Under the pieces are notes generated by a model that was not told the DNA's origin, searched no databases, and worked only from the letters and a program-made list of their open reading frames with translations. DNA of 10,833 nt from positions 8,932-19,764 of the forward strand of contig DDIP01000102.1 in assembly GCA_002338605.1 (NCBI GenBank), given 5' to 3'. This document shows, one piece after another, positions 1 to 5,877 of the stretch. Source of the DNA: Proteobacteria bacterium UBA1847 (lineage in GTDB: Bacteria; Pseudomonadota; Gammaproteobacteria; Steroidobacterales; Woeseiaceae). The position numbers were made by a program, and so were the translations under genes. Position 1 is the first letter of the stretch. The number at the start of each line of letters is the position of its first letter.

Positions 1-28
1 AGGGGTTCGAATCCCCTTGGGGACGCCA
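1..28 (+). tRNA. tRNA-Glu, 3' end only (partial)
   Basis: The first 28 bases are the 3' part of a tRNA. A T arm is visible (5-bp stem 1-5/13-17 around the loop TTCGAAT), followed by the 3' acceptor strand TGGGGAC (18-24), discriminator G25 and an encoded CCA (26-28). The acceptor strand, the G discriminator and the T arm closely match bacterial tRNA-Glu genes, which end AGGGGACGCCA in E. coli. The anticodon lies left of the window, so the isoacceptor is not seen. An integrated module starts immediately downstream, which makes this gene the likely integration target. Confidence 0.88.
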
Positions 29-1505
29 CCTTAACCCCAGTACCGGTTAAGGTGGACAAGTTGGGCGCAATTTCCAATTCTTCTCCGTCGAATACGGCGG
101 AGTCGATAATCTGCCGAAATACTGCCTTGCGCTTATCCATCGTTCCTCCTTCAAGGTTCGATCGCCACTCTTCGGCGAACTCGTCTAGGTCTGCTTCGTT
201 CATTGACAGGATCGCTGGCTTTTCAGCGTTTTCCAGGTCCGAGAGTCGGAGTTCCAACTCTTGACGCTCGTCTTCAAGGGAATCGATTCGACGAATCAAT
301 GGTCTTCGATGCTTCACTTCTGTGAGTAGTCCGGCGAGATCTGCTATTTGCCGGTCGACATCCTTTACTTCCTTTTTCAGTTGGGATGCGAGGTGGTCCT
401 GGTGGGGCTGCGACGTCGCGAACAATCGTCGAACCTCAGCCTGGAGTTCGAGTAACATATCCCGCGTAAAGATCGCTTCGAATATCTCGTCGAGAACGGC
501 ACGTTCCAGCGTTTCCTTTTTGATGCTCCGAACGCCGCATCGGTCATGGCAGCGATAGTAGCCTCCGTCTCCATCGACTTTTGCCCCACATTTGCAGGTC
601 ATCAGACACGAGAGCAGGTAGTGATTCCGACGGTAGCGACTTTGACGATTCTTTTGCTTGTCTCGCTCCCGGAAAATCGCCTCTGCCTCTTCGTCAGATA
701 TCGCGGCCTCATGAGTATCGCGATGGACTACCCATTCGGATCTCGGCCTATAGCGTCCGTTGCCTACATATGCACCATCAATGAATTCCTTGTGGCGATT
801 CCAGACAGTGTGACCAGCGTAGGTGAGGGCGCTGTCTTCGATATAAACCAAACTCGAGTACGGAACCTTGATTCTCATTTTTTCTTGAAGTTCTCGACGC
901 GACTCTCCGCGTGCGCGCCCCTTTAGATACATCTGAATCTCGCCGAACGTCTTGACGTCCGCGACCAGTTTGCTCTTAGTAAGGGGTTGACCTTCTCTGG
1001 ATCCGACAATCTGCTTGTCGAGCTTGTATCCGAGAATGGCTTTACCGCCGGCCCGCCATCCTTGCTTGATATTTTCTCGCATACCCCGAAGGCCGTCGAT
1101 TTTCGACTTTTGGCTATGAAATTCATCGAACGCTTCCATAAGACTTTCAATTATCGGATCAAGAATCGTATCTGTCTTCGGCAGCTTTAGGAAAACGAGC
1201 TCTACGCCCTGGGACTTGAGAAGGTGCTTGTACATTTGCGCGTGATATTGCCGTCGGGAAAAGCGGCTGGTGTCGTAGCAATAGACGACGTCGAACTCCC
1301 GCGTCTTTTGTTTGACGCGCGCGATCATTGACTGGAAACCAGGCCGGTCGTCAGTCTTCGCGGACTCTACTCGGTCGCTGAATTCTGCGACGATAATATC
1401 GCCTACTTTAGTGGCATGGTCTCTCAGCTCGCGGCCTTGAGAGTCGACACTGACGTCGTGACGGTCTTTGGAGCTTCGTAGGTAGAGTGCCGCTTTTCGT
1501 GCCAT
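1..1505 (-). CDS. Large serine recombinase (site-specific integrase), 3' end beyond the window
   Basis: This open frame starts at ATG 1505 and runs 501 codons to the window edge without a stop or frameshift. AGAGGA lies a few bases upstream of the ATG. The N-terminal resolvase domain (about 3-150) shows YLRSS with the likely nucleophile Ser12, then Q23, the conserved patch DRVESAKTDDRPGF (44-57) and YDTSRFSR (77-84). A recombinase domain (about 150-290, with GGKAILGYK) follows. Next is a Cys-rich zinc ribbon (C300, C304, C306, C319, C323) and a charged coiled coil (about 375-427). This is the architecture of large serine integrases, which integrate and excise mobile DNA without homologous ends. 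The last visible residues, VASPRGFEP, are encoded by the antisense of the tRNA-Glu 3' end. From typical tRNA-Glu sequence I infer a stop roughly 15 bases further left. It is probably transcribed with the 85-residue gene upstream. Known family; exact specificity unknown. Confidence 0.93.
   Translation of the reverse strand, partial: MARKAALYLRSSKDRHDVSVDSQGRELRDHATKVGDIIVAEFSDRVESAKTDDRPGFQSMIARVKQKTREFDVVYCYDTSRFSRRQYHAQMYKHLLKSQGVELVFLKLPKTDTILDPIIESLMEAFDEFHSQKSKIDGLRGMRENIKQGWRAGGKAILGYKLDKQIVGSREGQPLTKSKLVADVKTFGEIQMYLKGRARGESRRELQEKMRIKVPYSSLVYIEDSALTYAGHTVWNRHKEFIDGAYVGNGRYRPRSEWVVHRDTHEAAISDEEAEAIFRERDKQKNRQSRYRRNHYLLSCLMTCKCGAKVDGDGGYYRCHDRCGVRSIKKETLERAVLDEIFEAIFTRDMLLELQAEVRRLFATSQPHQDHLASQLKKEVKDVDRQIADLAGLLTEVKHRRPLIRRIDSLEDERQELELRLSDLENAEKPAILSMNEADLDEFAEEWRSNLEGGTMDKRKAVFRQIIDSAVFDGEELEIAPNLSTLTGTGVKVASPRGFEP
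26..55. repeat. 11-bp perfect inverted repeat at the tRNA/element junction (candidate att dyad)
   Basis: CCACCTTAACC (26-36) and GGTTAAGGTGG (45-55) are exact reverse complements separated by 8 bases (CCAGTACC). The left arm includes the encoded CCA of the tRNA, and the whole dyad lies inside the recombinase reading frame. There is no T-run on either side, so an intrinsic terminator is unlikely. Serine integrases bind dyad sites centred on a 2-base crossover. Here the centre is GT (40-41), so an attachment junction is a reasonable inference. Its function has not been shown. Confidence 0.5.
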
Positions 1506-1599
1506 TCAACGAAATCCTCTGCGATTAACCTCAAAACAGCCTTGGAAGGGCGTATTGGGGACCCTGTATGGATACGTATGCGCCGCTTTCGGATTCCCA

Positions 1600-1857
1600 T
1601 TACACATCAAGCCTGTCCGACAAGTCTCGCTGTAGGGCGTCACAGGCTTTCGGGAAGCTAAGTCGGCCCGCCTGGATATCATTATTGCGTAGCCAGGTAA
1701 CTACTGCGGATTCGCTCGATAGCTCCGTGCCACTTCCGATGACAAATGCCAGTGAGTCGTCCCTTGGGAGACGCAACTTGACGCAGATACTGCGAGCCAA
1801 TCGCCTTAGTTCGGCATGATCAGATGTAGATGTATCGTTGAAAATCGCATTTTCCAT
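1600..1857 (-). CDS. Small protein of unknown function in the integrated module (85 aa)
   Basis: I do not recognise this family. The protein is soluble, with no membrane segment, and has a helical N-terminal half (HAELRRLARSICVKLRLP) and a mixed C-terminal half ending SDRLDV. I chose ATG 1857 because AAGGA precedes it by 9 bases. An in-frame ATG at 1878 would add seven residues but has no ribosome site. The gene lies 94 bases upstream of the recombinase on the same strand and diverges from the Cro/C1-like regulator across an AT-rich control region, so it is probably the first gene of the integrase operon. By position alone it could be a recombination directionality factor or a regulatory partner. 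There is no motif evidence for either. Confidence 0.6.
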   Translation of the reverse strand: MENAIFNDTSTSDHAELRRLARSICVKLRLPRDDSLAFVIGSGTELSSESAVVTWLRNNDIQAGRLSFPKACDALQRDLSDRLDV

Positions 1858-1878
1858 GTCATCAAATCCTTGCTTCAT

Positions 1879-2015
1879 ATAGAATTGATTAATTCAAAAT
1901 TAATGAGAATAATTGCATCTAGATTGGAAATATAGCAATCAATTTTCAATTATTCAAGGAAAAATTCATAAAAAAATGCAATATTTAGGAAAATTTCATA
2001 AATTCGAGGCTTCTC
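1879..2015. promoter_or_regulatory. AT-rich divergent control region with nested inverted and direct repeats
   Basis: This 137-base gap separates the leftward integrase operon from the rightward regulator gene and is strikingly AT-rich against its surroundings. It holds a 7-bp inverted repeat ATTAATT/AATTAAT (1888-1894, 1898-1904). It also holds a 9-bp inverted repeat GAATAATTG/CAATTATTC (1907-1915, 1947-1955), and a near-perfect direct repeat AGGAAAAATTCATAAA (1957-1972) and AGGAAAATTTCATAAA (1987-2002) at a 30-bp period. These are plausible operators for the adjacent repressor-like protein. I could not assign -35/-10 boxes with confidence. The ribosome site GAGG (2006-2009) for the right-hand gene is at its edge. 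Confidence 0.55.
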
Positions 2016-2219
2016 ATGATTAGGTGTCTCCTCTGGAGATATATGGGCGAACGCAAACTGAACGTCTCGGAACTAGCCCGTGAGACGGGTATTCCGCGGA
2101 GCGGCATCGAAGCACTGTATAAAGACGAGGCTCTCCGCGTCGATTTGGACGCGATCGACAAATTGTGCGGGTACTTCGAATGTGAGATCGGCGATCTTTT
2201 TGAGCGAGTTGCCGACTGA
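2016..2219 (+). CDS. Small Cro/C1-type helix-turn-helix regulator (67 aa)
   Basis: This DNA-binding protein is nearly all one helix-turn-helix domain of the XRE class. The segment ERKLNVSELARETGIPRSGI (about 12-31) carries the two recognition helices, and DLDAIDKLCGYFECEIGDLF (about 45-64) is the characteristic C-terminal part of short regulators of the HTH_26/YozG kind. The start at 2016 has GAGG six bases upstream, and the MIRC-L-x-x-x-MGERK beginning fits that family. An alternative ATG at 2043, with GGAG four bases before it, would give 58 residues. It is divergent from the integrase operon across the repeat-rich region, so it probably represses its own promoter, the integrase promoter, or both. 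The stop codon lies inside a short palindrome (CGACTG AA CAGTCG, 2213-2226). Confidence 0.85.
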   Translation: MIRCLLWRYMGERKLNVSELARETGIPRSGIEALYKDEALRVDLDAIDKLCGYFECEIGDLFERVAD

Positions 2220-2243
2220 ACAGTCGCGCGTTCGTGTTTCGAT

Positions 2244-2351
2244 GTGGTTCTAGGCAACCAAAAATACAGTCCAGAGTTCAAGGATAGAGTTGTTCGACAA
2301 GTCGTCGATCAAACCGAGTTGGCGCAGCTCTCCAACGACCAAAGCAAGTGA
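2244..2351 (+). pseudogene. IS3-type transposase OrfA, N-terminal fragment
   Basis: Reading from GTG 2244, the frame encodes NQKYSPEFKDRVVRQVVDQ and stops at TGA 2349-2351. The pattern YSPEFK-x-x-x-V-x-x-V is the typical beginning of IS3-family OrfA proteins. Only about 35 codons remain. The helix-turn-helix, leucine zipper and OrfB are absent, and no terminal inverted repeats were found. This is a scar of a past insertion rather than a working element. It lies just behind the regulator gene, where the mobile module probably ends or was eroded. Confidence 0.6.
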
Positions 2352-2770
2352 CTTGTTGCCACCCGAACGCCCGTTGTCTCCGCCATGTAATATTCGGCGG
2401 CCATGACGATTTGACCAGATTAGGTCGCCTATTCATCTTGACAATTTAACTGCGTCACTTTTTGGATAGATGTTGCCGAAACGCAACGCGTGACCGTTAG
2501 GCGGTTGATATCGGCCAATACTTGCCGCTCGCAAACCCGGCTGTTCCTCTGAAACTTGCTGCTCGATCAGCGGCGATCAATATATACTTGATGATTACAC
2601 GCCATTACGATCGGCTGAACAGCATTCTTGCTGTGGACAATTTGAGGGACGCAACGGATTCGAAGCATCTCGTGTTGGACCAGATCATACAATTGCTGTA
2701 GGCGATGCATTGGTCTGGTAGCAACGGAGATTGGCTATTAGCAGGTACGCATCAGGGCAGGAGCAAGTTT
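2352..2770. other. Gene-poor interval
   Basis: No convincing gene is seen in these 419 bases. The interval contains a 5-bp inverted repeat CCGCC/GGCGG (2380-2384, 2396-2400), an isolated TTGACA (2438-2443) without a good -10 partner, and one copy of the dispersed intergenic repeat (2512-2567). A 36-codon open frame at 2591-2701 has no ribosome site and is not called. Confidence 0.5.
2512..2567 (+). repeat. Dispersed intergenic repeat, copy A
   Basis: The core CGGCCAATACTTGCCGCTCG (2512-2531) is identical over 20 bases to copy C. A second half-site, GAAACTTGCTGCTCG, begins 39 bases after the core start (2551). The same 39-base offset holds in all four copies. This copy lacks the GGGTCA box that precedes the other three. 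Confidence 0.75.
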
Positions 2771-3157
2771 ATGAATGTAGGGGAACTTGACGCTTCACCA
2801 AGCCAGCGGAGGAACATGTGGTTAGTCACTCTGGGAGGGGGACTTCTTGGCGGCATGATCATGGCCACGGCCGTGTATTTCGCGTGGGATTTACGAAGCG
2901 TGGAACTCGACGAATCTCAAGCTCCGGTCAAGAACCTCGGAGAAATAGTCACACTTTTGGCTAAACTGGCGTCTCCTCTTCTGGCGTTCTTCGTAGGTGC
3001 TGGCGTCGTGAATTCCTACCACACCAGGCTAACAGAGCAGCACAATATGCATATACTGTCGCTCGACGAGGGTAAATTCTCGACCGTGTCTTCCATTGTT
3101 ACCGCGCTGACGTGTGCTGGGTTGTTGGGAGTTGCGTTTGCTCTGGATTTCATCTGA
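2771..3157 (+). CDS. Small inner-membrane protein of unknown function (128 aa)
   Basis: I do not recognise this family. I chose ATG 2771 because AGGAG (2759-2763) sits seven bases upstream. An upstream in-frame ATG at 2705 has no such site and would add an unconvincing N-terminus. The protein has a polar head of about 15 residues and a first hydrophobic helix rich in Gly (about 17-39). A second helix follows (about 62-82, with LASPLLAFFVGAGVV), then a polar segment of about 20 residues with His and Met, and a third helix ending at the C-terminus (about 106-127). No catalytic motif is visible. It stands alone between a transposase scar and a convergent peptidase gene, so the context gives no hint of function. 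Confidence 0.75.
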   Translation: MNVGELDASPSQRRNMWLVTLGGGLLGGMIMATAVYFAWDLRSVELDESQAPVKNLGEIVTLLAKLASPLLAFFVGAGVVNSYHTRLTEQHNMHILSLDEGKFSTVSSIVTALTCAGLLGVAFALDFI

Positions 3158-3173
3158 CAACCTAGAATTAGAT

Positions 3174-3197
3174 AATCCGCTCGTCCAGCGGCGGATT
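3174..3197 (+). terminator. Possible weak terminator hairpin
   Basis: AATCCGC (3174-3180) and GCGGATT (3191-3197) pair perfectly around a 10-base loop, 16 bases after the stop codon of the membrane protein gene. A competing stem CCGCT/AGCGG (3177-3181, 3187-3191) uses the same bases. No T-run follows, so intrinsic termination is uncertain. Confidence 0.25.
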
Positions 3198-3354
3198 GCA
3201 CCAGTTGCCGCATTCCGGAATACGGTTCTTGGATTTTAAGGCGAATGTCGAGGTCCGCTATGCCTTCGATACGAGGCGCTCAAATAGCTGCTTTCCGGGG
3301 ACGGCAGGCGTCTCGAATCGGGTAAACTTGCCGTTCGCCATGTGAGGCGAGATC

Positions 3355-3440
3355 GGGTCAGAACTAACTACCGGCCAATACTTGCCACTTGAGCTCCATG
3401 GTGGTTTCCTGAAACTCACCGCTCGCGAATGACCGTTCTC
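3355..3440 (+). repeat. Dispersed intergenic repeat, copy B
   Basis: The box GGGTCA (3355-3360) is followed by the core CGGCCAATACTTGCCACTTG (3372-3391, 18 of 20 bases as copies A and C). A second half-site, GAAACTCACCGCTCG, follows at 3411, 39 bases after the core start. After the core, the similarity to copy C continues through GAGCTCC-x-TGG and CGAATG. A further half-site, ACTTGCCGTTCG, lies upstream at 3326-3337, and TAGCTGCTTTCCGG at 3285-3298 resembles the GGCTGCTT element around copy C. Confidence 0.75.
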
Positions 3441-3531
3441 GGCGAATGGCGAGGTGTCCGTACCCGCGTAATTCGAGCCATGCGGAATGTGGGACTTCCT
3501 AGTATTTTGAAGCAGAGAAGATCCCGATCTA

Positions 3532-5595
3532 TTACCAGAGCCGAACTCTCGCTTCCGCTTCGAGATAGAGAGCCGCGCTGCTGTCGATATCGAAATCACG
3601 GTACCACTCGTCCATGTTGCGCAAAATGCCGTTGATTCGAAACTGCGCCGGCGGGTGCGTCCCGTGCAAGGCTATATCACGCAGCGCTTGCTCGCTCGCG
3701 ATTGTGCGAGTTTGTTGGGCGGTCGCAAGGAAAAATCTCTGCCGCCCGGTGAATCCGTCAAGGACCGGTACACCATCCACATAGTGGTCTGCGGCGTAGA
3801 GTTCGTATCCCCGGTAAGCGATAGAGGTGCCCACCAAGTCGCCGACGATTTCTCCGATCATCTGATCTGCCGCGAGGTTCACATCCGGAATAGGCGAATA
3901 CTGCTTATATTGTTCGGTCAGGGCCCGCGTTAGCCGCGAGTATTCCTTCCTGGATGTTGCAGACCACCAATTTCGAAGTGCGCCGCGGTTGTCAAAGCGC
4001 GAGCCCTGGTCATCAAGGGCGTGCCCAAATTCGTGCGCGATGGTCTGACCCACGGCACCAAAGTTGACTGCGGGATCCGCATTCGGATCGAAAAAAGGCG
4101 GCAGCAAGGCACCAGCTGTGATGAAGATTTTGTTGTACTGCTGGTGGTATCCGGCGCCGATACGATGAGGATGCATATTCCAATCACCGTAGCGCGATAC
4201 AGGTTGGCCGATTCGATCTCTCTGCGCTGCCCAACGGTAGTTGAGCAACCGCGCATAGTTGCCAATCAGATCATCTGGCTCCGTCTCAAGCGCCGACCAG
4301 TCAGTGCCGCTCCTGGGCACGGCGATCTCCACGATAATGGCGTCGAGCTTAGCCGTCGCCTCTGCGATCGTCGTCTCGTCCATCCACTCCGTATGGATCA
4401 GTCTTTCCTCGAATGCCTTACGAATGTAGAAAACAAGCTCTTCGACCCTTTCACGATGTTGCTCTGGAAAATGCCTAGCAGCATACAGAGAGCCAATATC
4501 GTCGCCGAGATATCGTTGTACGAACTCTGTGGCACGTGCCGCCCTCGGTTCGCGTTCTTCAACGCCCCAAAGGCCTACCTCATAGAATTCAAACTTCTCG
4601 TCCCCGAATGGCTCGGGAAGGAGTTCAGCGTGATTGTTGATCCAGTGAAACGCAAGGAAGGACGCCCATGCATCGACAGAGAATTGCCGAAACAGCTCGG
4701 CGCTTTCTGAGAGAGCCCCAACGCCGATGTTAACAGTCTGAATATCGCCAACGCCGCGAGCCTCGAGAAATGCTTGCCAGGGAAACCCGGGGGCATACGC
4801 GTCTAACTCTGAGCGCGCGATCAGGTTGAAGGCGGCACCGGCATCGCGAAGCTTGGCAAAGTCCCACATTACCTTGGCAAATTTGGACTCTAGTAGGAGA
4901 ACATTTTCGGAGCGCTCAGCGGCCCTGTCTATGCCCGCACGATCAAACGTTGCCTCAATGAAACTTAGATAACGACTGCGAACGTCCCGGTATTGGTCCT
5001 CATTACTCTCGTAATAAATCTGCCCCGGTAGGCCGAGCCCGGTAACCCGGTATTGCGCAAGCGTTAGTACGTAGCCTCCCTGCATGTCAACCGGTGGCTG
5101 CACAAGAAGGTGGAATATCGAATTTGAACGAGAATTGGCCATCCATCTGGCAATGTCCTCGTATTTGCCCAATCGTAGAATCTCCACAAGCTCCTCGGCA
5201 ATTGTCGAGAGACCGCGTTCATTCACAGTGGCAGAGTCCAAGTAGGCCCTATAGAGGTCACCAACTCGTTTCTCGGGCAAAGAGGCCTCCGACCCCGCTT
5301 TTATTGCATCGTTGACAATATCATCGACCTGTTTCAATACTCGCTCTTGCGCGACCCACGGTTCGCTGAAGAAGGAGTAGCCTATTGGTAGGGATGTTGA
5401 CTCAATCCAGCCAGCATTGACGTATTTGTAGAAGTTGTCGCCGGGCTCGACGGTATCGCTCAAGTGTTCAGTCTCAACGCCCCAACGGCCGAAATCTGGC
5501 TCAGGCGCTAAGTCATCAGCGGTCCCTGCCGTATGCTCACCTTGGCATGCCACAATCGAGCAAAACAAAACAATGCATCTGATTTTTCTTATCAA
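3532..5595 (-). CDS. M13-family zinc metallopeptidase, lipoprotein (687 aa)
   Basis: This is a neprilysin/PepO-like endopeptidase predicted to be anchored in the cell envelope by a lipid. The N-terminus MIRKIRCIVLFCSIVAC is a lipoprotein signal with the lipobox IVAC and Cys17. The M13 N-terminal domain starts at GDNFYKYVNAGW and fills most of the first 450 residues. The catalytic part has TAGALLPPFFDP, the zinc motif HEFGH (H521, E522, H525) followed by DDQGSRFD, and the third ligand and helper acid in GEIVGDL (E582, D586). It ends in a conserved-type terminal Trp. The 687 residues fit the family. The start is TTG 5595, supported by GGAGAGG just upstream and by the signal peptide; no ATG lies near. 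Variants are notable: HEFGH for the usual HExTH, EIVGD for ENIAD, and AGYHQQY where most members have the substrate-binding NAxY. It is a monocistronic gene downstream of the MocR gene, separated from it by repeat copy C. Confidence 0.93.
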   Translation of the reverse strand: MIRKIRCIVLFCSIVACQGEHTAGTADDLAPEPDFGRWGVETEHLSDTVEPGDNFYKYVNAGWIESTSLPIGYSFFSEPWVAQERVLKQVDDIVNDAIKAGSEASLPEKRVGDLYRAYLDSATVNERGLSTIAEELVEILRLGKYEDIARWMANSRSNSIFHLLVQPPVDMQGGYVLTLAQYRVTGLGLPGQIYYESNEDQYRDVRSRYLSFIEATFDRAGIDRAAERSENVLLLESKFAKVMWDFAKLRDAGAAFNLIARSELDAYAPGFPWQAFLEARGVGDIQTVNIGVGALSESAELFRQFSVDAWASFLAFHWINNHAELLPEPFGDEKFEFYEVGLWGVEEREPRAARATEFVQRYLGDDIGSLYAARHFPEQHRERVEELVFYIRKAFEERLIHTEWMDETTIAEATAKLDAIIVEIAVPRSGTDWSALETEPDDLIGNYARLLNYRWAAQRDRIGQPVSRYGDWNMHPHRIGAGYHQQYNKIFITAGALLPPFFDPNADPAVNFGAVGQTIAHEFGHALDDQGSRFDNRGALRNWWSATSRKEYSRLTRALTEQYKQYSPIPDVNLAADQMIGEIVGDLVGTSIAYRGYELYAADHYVDGVPVLDGFTGRQRFFLATAQQTRTIASEQALRDIALHGTHPPAQFRINGILRNMDEWYRDFDIDSSAALYLEAEARVRLW

Positions 5596-5696
5596 AAAAC
5601 CTCTCCAGTCTCAGGCGAAGATTCCACAATGTGCCGTATTCATTTGATGCCGCGACTGTTCTGAAGGTTACATGGCGTGTCGCAAACACGGTGAGC

Positions 5697-5719
5697 GGCT
5701 GCTTCCGGGAAAAGCAGCC
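5697..5719. repeat. 8-bp hairpin upstream of the M13 gene
   Basis: GGCTGCTT (5697-5704) and AAGCAGCC (5712-5719) form a perfect stem around CCGGGAA. It lies between the MocR stop and the M13 start, about 23 bases before the GGGTCA box of repeat copy C. No T-run follows on the minus strand. GGCTGCTTTTGG recurs at 5821-5832 on the other side of that copy, so the hairpin may belong to the repeat unit. Confidence 0.5.
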
Positions 5720-5741
5720 TCTCCGCCCGAATGCAAACAAT

Positions 5742-5832
5742 GGGTCAGGACTGACCACTCACGGCCAATACTTGCCGCTCGAGCTCCCTGGACGTTTCCC
5801 GAAACATGCCGCTCACGAATGGCTGCTTTTGG
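5742..5832 (+). repeat. Dispersed intergenic repeat, copy C
   Basis: The box GGGTCA (5742-5747) lies inside a 6-bp dyad GGTCAG/CTGACC (5743-5748, 5751-5756). The core CGGCCAATACTTGCCGCTCG (5762-5781) is identical to copy A. The second half-site GAAACATGCCGCTCA starts at 5801, again 39 bases after the core start, and the copy runs on into CGAATGGCTGCTTTTGG. It sits between the MocR stop and the M13 start codon. Confidence 0.8.
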
Positions 5833-5877
5833 TTGCCGTTGTCGCTTTTCTTCATTGGCGACCGCGACTAGCCAACT

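Larger units (their letters stand above)
3158..3531. other. Intergenic region between convergent genes
   Basis: This 374-base stretch between the membrane protein and the M13 peptidase holds no gene. It contains a 7-bp inverted repeat about 17 bases after the upstream stop, a small palindrome ATTCCGGAAT (3212-3221), and copy B of the dispersed repeat with an extra half-site at 3326-3337. About 90 bases beyond copy B show nothing recognisable. Confidence 0.6.

Noticed and set aside
26..55. Palindrome after the tRNA read as an intrinsic terminator
   Set aside because: No T-run follows the right arm (next bases ACAAG), and the dyad includes the tRNA CCA itself, which would interfere with processing. 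An att role is preferred.
546..926. 126-codon open frame on the plus strand
   Set aside because: It is antisense to the recombinase zinc-ribbon and recombinase-domain coding region and shows no motif of its own.
2438..2470. TTGACA as a promoter for the membrane protein
   Set aside because: No acceptable -10 box is found at 16-18 bases, and the gene starts more than 300 bases away.
2591..2701. 36-codon open frame (MITRHYDRLN...) just before the membrane protein
   Set aside because: It has no ribosome site and no recognisable motif, and it lies in a gene-poor stretch. Such a short frame is expected by chance.
2705..2770. Upstream ATG 2705 as start of the membrane protein
   Set aside because: It lacks a ribosome site, and the added 22 residues are polar and unlike a signal. 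ATG 2771 has AGGAG at ideal spacing.
4021..4710. 229-codon open frame on the plus strand
   Set aside because: It lies wholly antisense to the M13 peptidase gene, whose motifs are clear, and its own translation shows no family features.
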